Notes under the pieces: generated by a model
Seen by the model: the letters and a program-made list of their open reading frames with translations, nothing else
What the model was told of the DNA's origin: nothing
Databases searched by the model: none
Shown here: positions 34,496-36,201 of the stretch, in pieces
How the letters are laid out: each line of letters starts with the position of its first letter
How positions within the stretch are numbered: the first letter of the stretch is position 1
Made by a program: the position numbers and the translations under genes
Source of the DNA: Myxococcales bacterium
GTDB taxonomy: Bacteria > Myxococcota > Myxococcia > Myxococcales > JAJYLH01
DNA length: 36,201 nucleotides
Direction of reading: 5' to 3'
Assembly: GCA_021787845.1 (NCBI GenBank)
Contig: JAJYLH010000055.1
Coordinates: forward strand, 1-36,201

Positions 34496-34630
34496 GTTCT
34501 CCGCGAGCCCCGAGCGGAGGCGATAGCCGGAGCGCAGTCGAAGGACAGGCATCGAGGGGACCGCCCATGCCTGCCCTTCGACTCCAGCCGCTCCTGCCGT
34601 CGCGGCCACCGCTCGGGGCTCGCGGGGAAC
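34496..34630. repeat. 135-bp nested palindrome between convergent genes
   Basis: The outer arms at 34496-34517 and 34609-34630 match at 21 of 22 positions (GTTCTCCGCGAGCCCCGAGC type). An inner pair at 34529-34552 and about 34567-34594 carries the dispersed GCAGTCGAAGGA motif and CAGGCAT. It lies between the stops of the kinase gene and metK and could serve as a bidirectional stop. The remaining about 90 bp up to metK shows nothing. Confidence 0.8.
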
Positions 34631-34721
34631 GGCTGCCACGCCCCAGGTGGAGCGAAAAGCCCGTGAGGCCTGAGGTCCTGGCGCGAAGGCCCGGCCGGAC
34701 CGGTGGCCGGCCGCCAACGCG

Positions 34722-35924
34722 CTACGCCAAGGCGACCGAGCGAATGGGCGTCGGCGAGCCGCGCAAGCCAGCCGCTTCTCTGAGCTCGGCCGCCTTGTCG
34801 GTCCGCTCCCAGGTGAACTCCGGCTCCGCGCGCCCGAAGTGGCCGTACGACGCGGTCCTCTCGTAGATCGGCCGGAGCAGGTCGAGGGTGCGGACGATCT
34901 GGGCCGGCTTCAAGCCGAACGTCTGCCGTACCGCCTGGGCGATGCGCTCCTCCTCGACGGCACCGGTCCCGAAGGTCTCGACGAGGACGCTGACCGGCTC
35001 CGCGACCCCGATGGCGTAGGCCACCTGCACCTCCGCCCGGCGCGCGAGCCCGGCGGCGACGATGTTCTTCGCGACGTAGCGGCCCATGTACGCCGCCGAG
35101 CGGTCGACCTTGGAGGGGTCCTTGCCGCTGAAGGCGCCCCCGCCGTGCCGGCCCATCCCGCCGTAGGTGTCGACGATGATTTTCCGGCCGGTCACCCCCG
35201 CGTCGCCCATGGGGCCACCGATGACGAAGCGGCCGGTCGGGTTGATGAAGTACTTGGTGTGCCCGTCGACCAGCTCCTTCGGAATCACCGCCTCGATCAC
35301 CTCGGCGTGCACCGCCTCGCGCAGCTTCTCGATGGGGATGTCCGGGCTGTGCTGGGTGGAGATGACGACCGCGTCGATGCGCTGCGGCCGGCCGCCCCGG
35401 TACTCGACGGTGACCTGGCTCTTCCCGTCCGGCCGCACGAACGGCAAGCTCGTGCGGCGCGCCTCCGCAAGCCGCCGGGTCAGCTTGTGCGCCCAGGAAA
35501 TCGGCGCCGGCATCAGCTCCTTCGTCTCGTCGCAGGCGAAGCCGAACATCATCCCCTGGTCGCCGGCGCCCTGCTCGTTGGCCTCGTTGGTCGCCTCGTC
35601 CACCCCGAGCGCGATGTCCGCCGACTGCTTCTCGATGGCCGAGAGGACCGCGCAGGTGTTCCCGTCGAAGCCCATGCTGGAGTCGGTGTAGCCGATGCGG
35701 CGGATGGTCCTGCGGACGATCTCGGGAATCTCGACGTAGCAGTTCGTCGTCACCTCGCCGGCGACCAGGGCGAAGCCGGTCTTCAAGCAGGTCTCGACGG
35801 CGACGCGGCCGCGCTCGTCCTTCGCCAGGATGGCGTCGAGGATGGCGTCGGAAATCTGGTCGGCGATCTTGTCGGGGTGGCCCTCGGTGACCGATTCCGA
35901 GGTGAACAGGTAGTCGAGCTGCAT
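34722..35924 (-). CDS. metK: S-adenosylmethionine synthetase
   Basis: A 400-residue enzyme that makes S-adenosylmethionine from methionine and ATP. Signatures are [19 protein letters not shown] at the N-terminus, [12 protein letters not shown], and the P-loop-like [19 protein letters not shown]. The length is that of canonical MetK. The ATG at 35924 gives the standard [12 protein letters not shown] beginning and has GGAGG upstream; a longer in-frame start would span the promoter. It is divergent from the short gene at 36098. Confidence 0.97.
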   Translation of the reverse strand: MQLDYLFTSESVTEGHPDKIADQISDAILDAILAKDERGRVAVETCLKTGFALVAGEVTTNCYVEIPEIVRRTIRRIGYTDSSMGFDGNTCAVLSAIEKQSADIALGVDEATNEANEQGAGDQGMMFGFACDETKELMPAPISWAHKLTRRLAEARRTSLPFVRPDGKSQVTVEYRGGRPQRIDAVVISTQHSPDIPIEKLREAVHAEVIEAVIPKELVDGHTKYFINPTGRFVIGGPMGDAGVTGRKIIVDTYGGMGRHGGGAFSGKDPSKVDRSAAYMGRYVAKNIVAAGLARRAEVQVAYAIGVAEPVSVLVETFGTGAVEEERIAQAVRQTFGLKPAQIVRTLDLLRPIYERTASYGHFGRAEPEFTWERTDKAAELREAAGLRGSPTPIRSVALA

Positions 35925-35964
35925 CCTTGGATCCTCCGCCCGAACCGGGCTCGAAAAGCTGGCG

Positions 35965-35993
35965 AGGTTAGCGGCCACGCCCGTCGCGGTCAA
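35965..35993 (-). promoter_or_regulatory. Probable metK promoter
   Basis: Minus strand: TTGACC (complement of 35988-35993), a 17-nt spacer, and TAACCT (complement of 35965-35970). The start codon follows after about 40 bp. The leader contains a small hairpin (GCCCG-GTT-CGGGC) next to the ribosome-binding site; no known SAM riboswitch class could be recognised. Confidence 0.5.
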
Positions 35994-36045
35994 CGCGAGA
36001 TTCGGCGGGGGGCGTAAGTCGGAGAAGTGAGCACGGAGATGGGGC

Positions 36046-36084
36046 TTGTTTTTCCGGCGTGTCTGATAGTATACGGGCTATCAG
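36046..36084 (+). promoter_or_regulatory. Promoter overlapped by an inverted repeat (possible operator)
   Basis: TTGTTT at 36046-36051 and TATACG at 36070-36075 (18-nt spacer) form a plausible promoter. The perfect inverted repeat CTGATAG (36063-36069) / CTATCAG (36078-36084) flanks the -10 box. The region is AT-richer than its surroundings. A repressor bound here would block the promoter; the regulator could be the downstream gene product itself. Confidence 0.45.
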
Positions 36085-36097
36085 AGAGGAGGAGTCG

Positions 36098-36201
36098 ATG
36101 TCCGACCCAGTTTCCAAGCTCGAATTCGACCGTGCGGCGCTGTTACAGGCGCTCGCCGCCACGGGCGACATGCGCCGCGGATCCATCACCGAGGTCTACC
36201 G
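36098..36201 (+). CDS. Start of a small protein, truncated by the window edge (possibly DUF6788-like)
   Basis: The ATG at 36098 follows GAGGAGGAG with good spacing. The 34 visible residues begin MSDPVSKLEFDRAALLQ and end MRRGSITEVY. The RGS(I/L)TE segment after a short helix resembles small DUF6788-type proteins often found near transposases, but this is a tentative reading from a fragment. The strong ribosome-binding site and a promoter with an overlapping palindrome argue that the gene is real. Confidence 0.6.
   Translation, partial: MSDPVSKLEFDRAALLQALAATGDMRRGSITEVY

Noticed and set aside
35925-36040. A SAM-sensing riboswitch upstream of metK
   Set aside because: The leader is short (about 40-60 nt from the predicted promoter) and shows only a 5-bp hairpin; no known SAM riboswitch core could be recognised by eye. 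A covariance-model search would settle it.

Overview
The window is GC-rich (roughly 70%), densely coded chromosomal DNA of a Gram-negative bacterium, most likely a myxobacterium or relative (Myxococcota, formerly Deltaproteobacteria). The grounds are gene content and style: several large lipoproteins with ASH/PKD/Ig-like domains, a Dickkopf-like cysteine-rich lipoprotein, a secreted caspase-like protein, an extra ClpX-like ATPase and a TMTC-like membrane glycosyltransferase. The assignment is an inference, since no rRNA is present. Long open frames antisense to real genes are common at this GC content and were discarded.

Layout. Positions 1-2429 are mostly non-coding and rich in repeats: a gene tail, nested palindromes, a 260-bp MITE-like element next to a TSUP permease gene (822-1562), a second palindromic element, and an exact ten-copy array of a 43-bp hairpin unit (1731-2160). 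Positions 2430-5466 hold an acyl-CoA ligase and a class III-type PHA synthase-like gene. Positions 5764-10549 hold a cysteine-rich lipoprotein, a multi-pass membrane protein, a hotdog thioesterase, a DUF488 protein and a ClpX-like ATPase without the zinc-binding domain. Positions 10710-12575 encode a large ASH/PKD lipoprotein.

Positions 12821-16797 form a compact co-directional cluster: ECF sigma factor, zinc-finger anti-sigma factor with a DUF4384-like C-terminus, exported caspase-like protein with a probable beta-barrel tail, and a lipoprotein. Cardiolipin synthase follows. This is the best candidate here for an uncharacterised system, probably a cell-envelope response. On the minus strand come an Ig-like lipoprotein, tRNA-Leu(GAG), and the glycolytic group gap-pgk-tpiA-secG (23576 down to 19738). 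That group has its own promoter upstream of gap and a Rho-independent terminator at the end of pgk.

Further right are a second ASH/PKD lipoprotein, a TMTC-like membrane protein, greA with an attenuator-like leader hairpin, recG, a fused lycopene-cyclase-domain membrane protein, a hybrid histidine kinase, metK, and the start of a short gene behind a promoter overlapped by a palindrome.

The intergenic DNA is populated by at least five families of imperfect palindromes. They are listed one by one because they make up most of the non-coding sequence. All functions are assigned from visible motifs and family knowledge; no database search was run.
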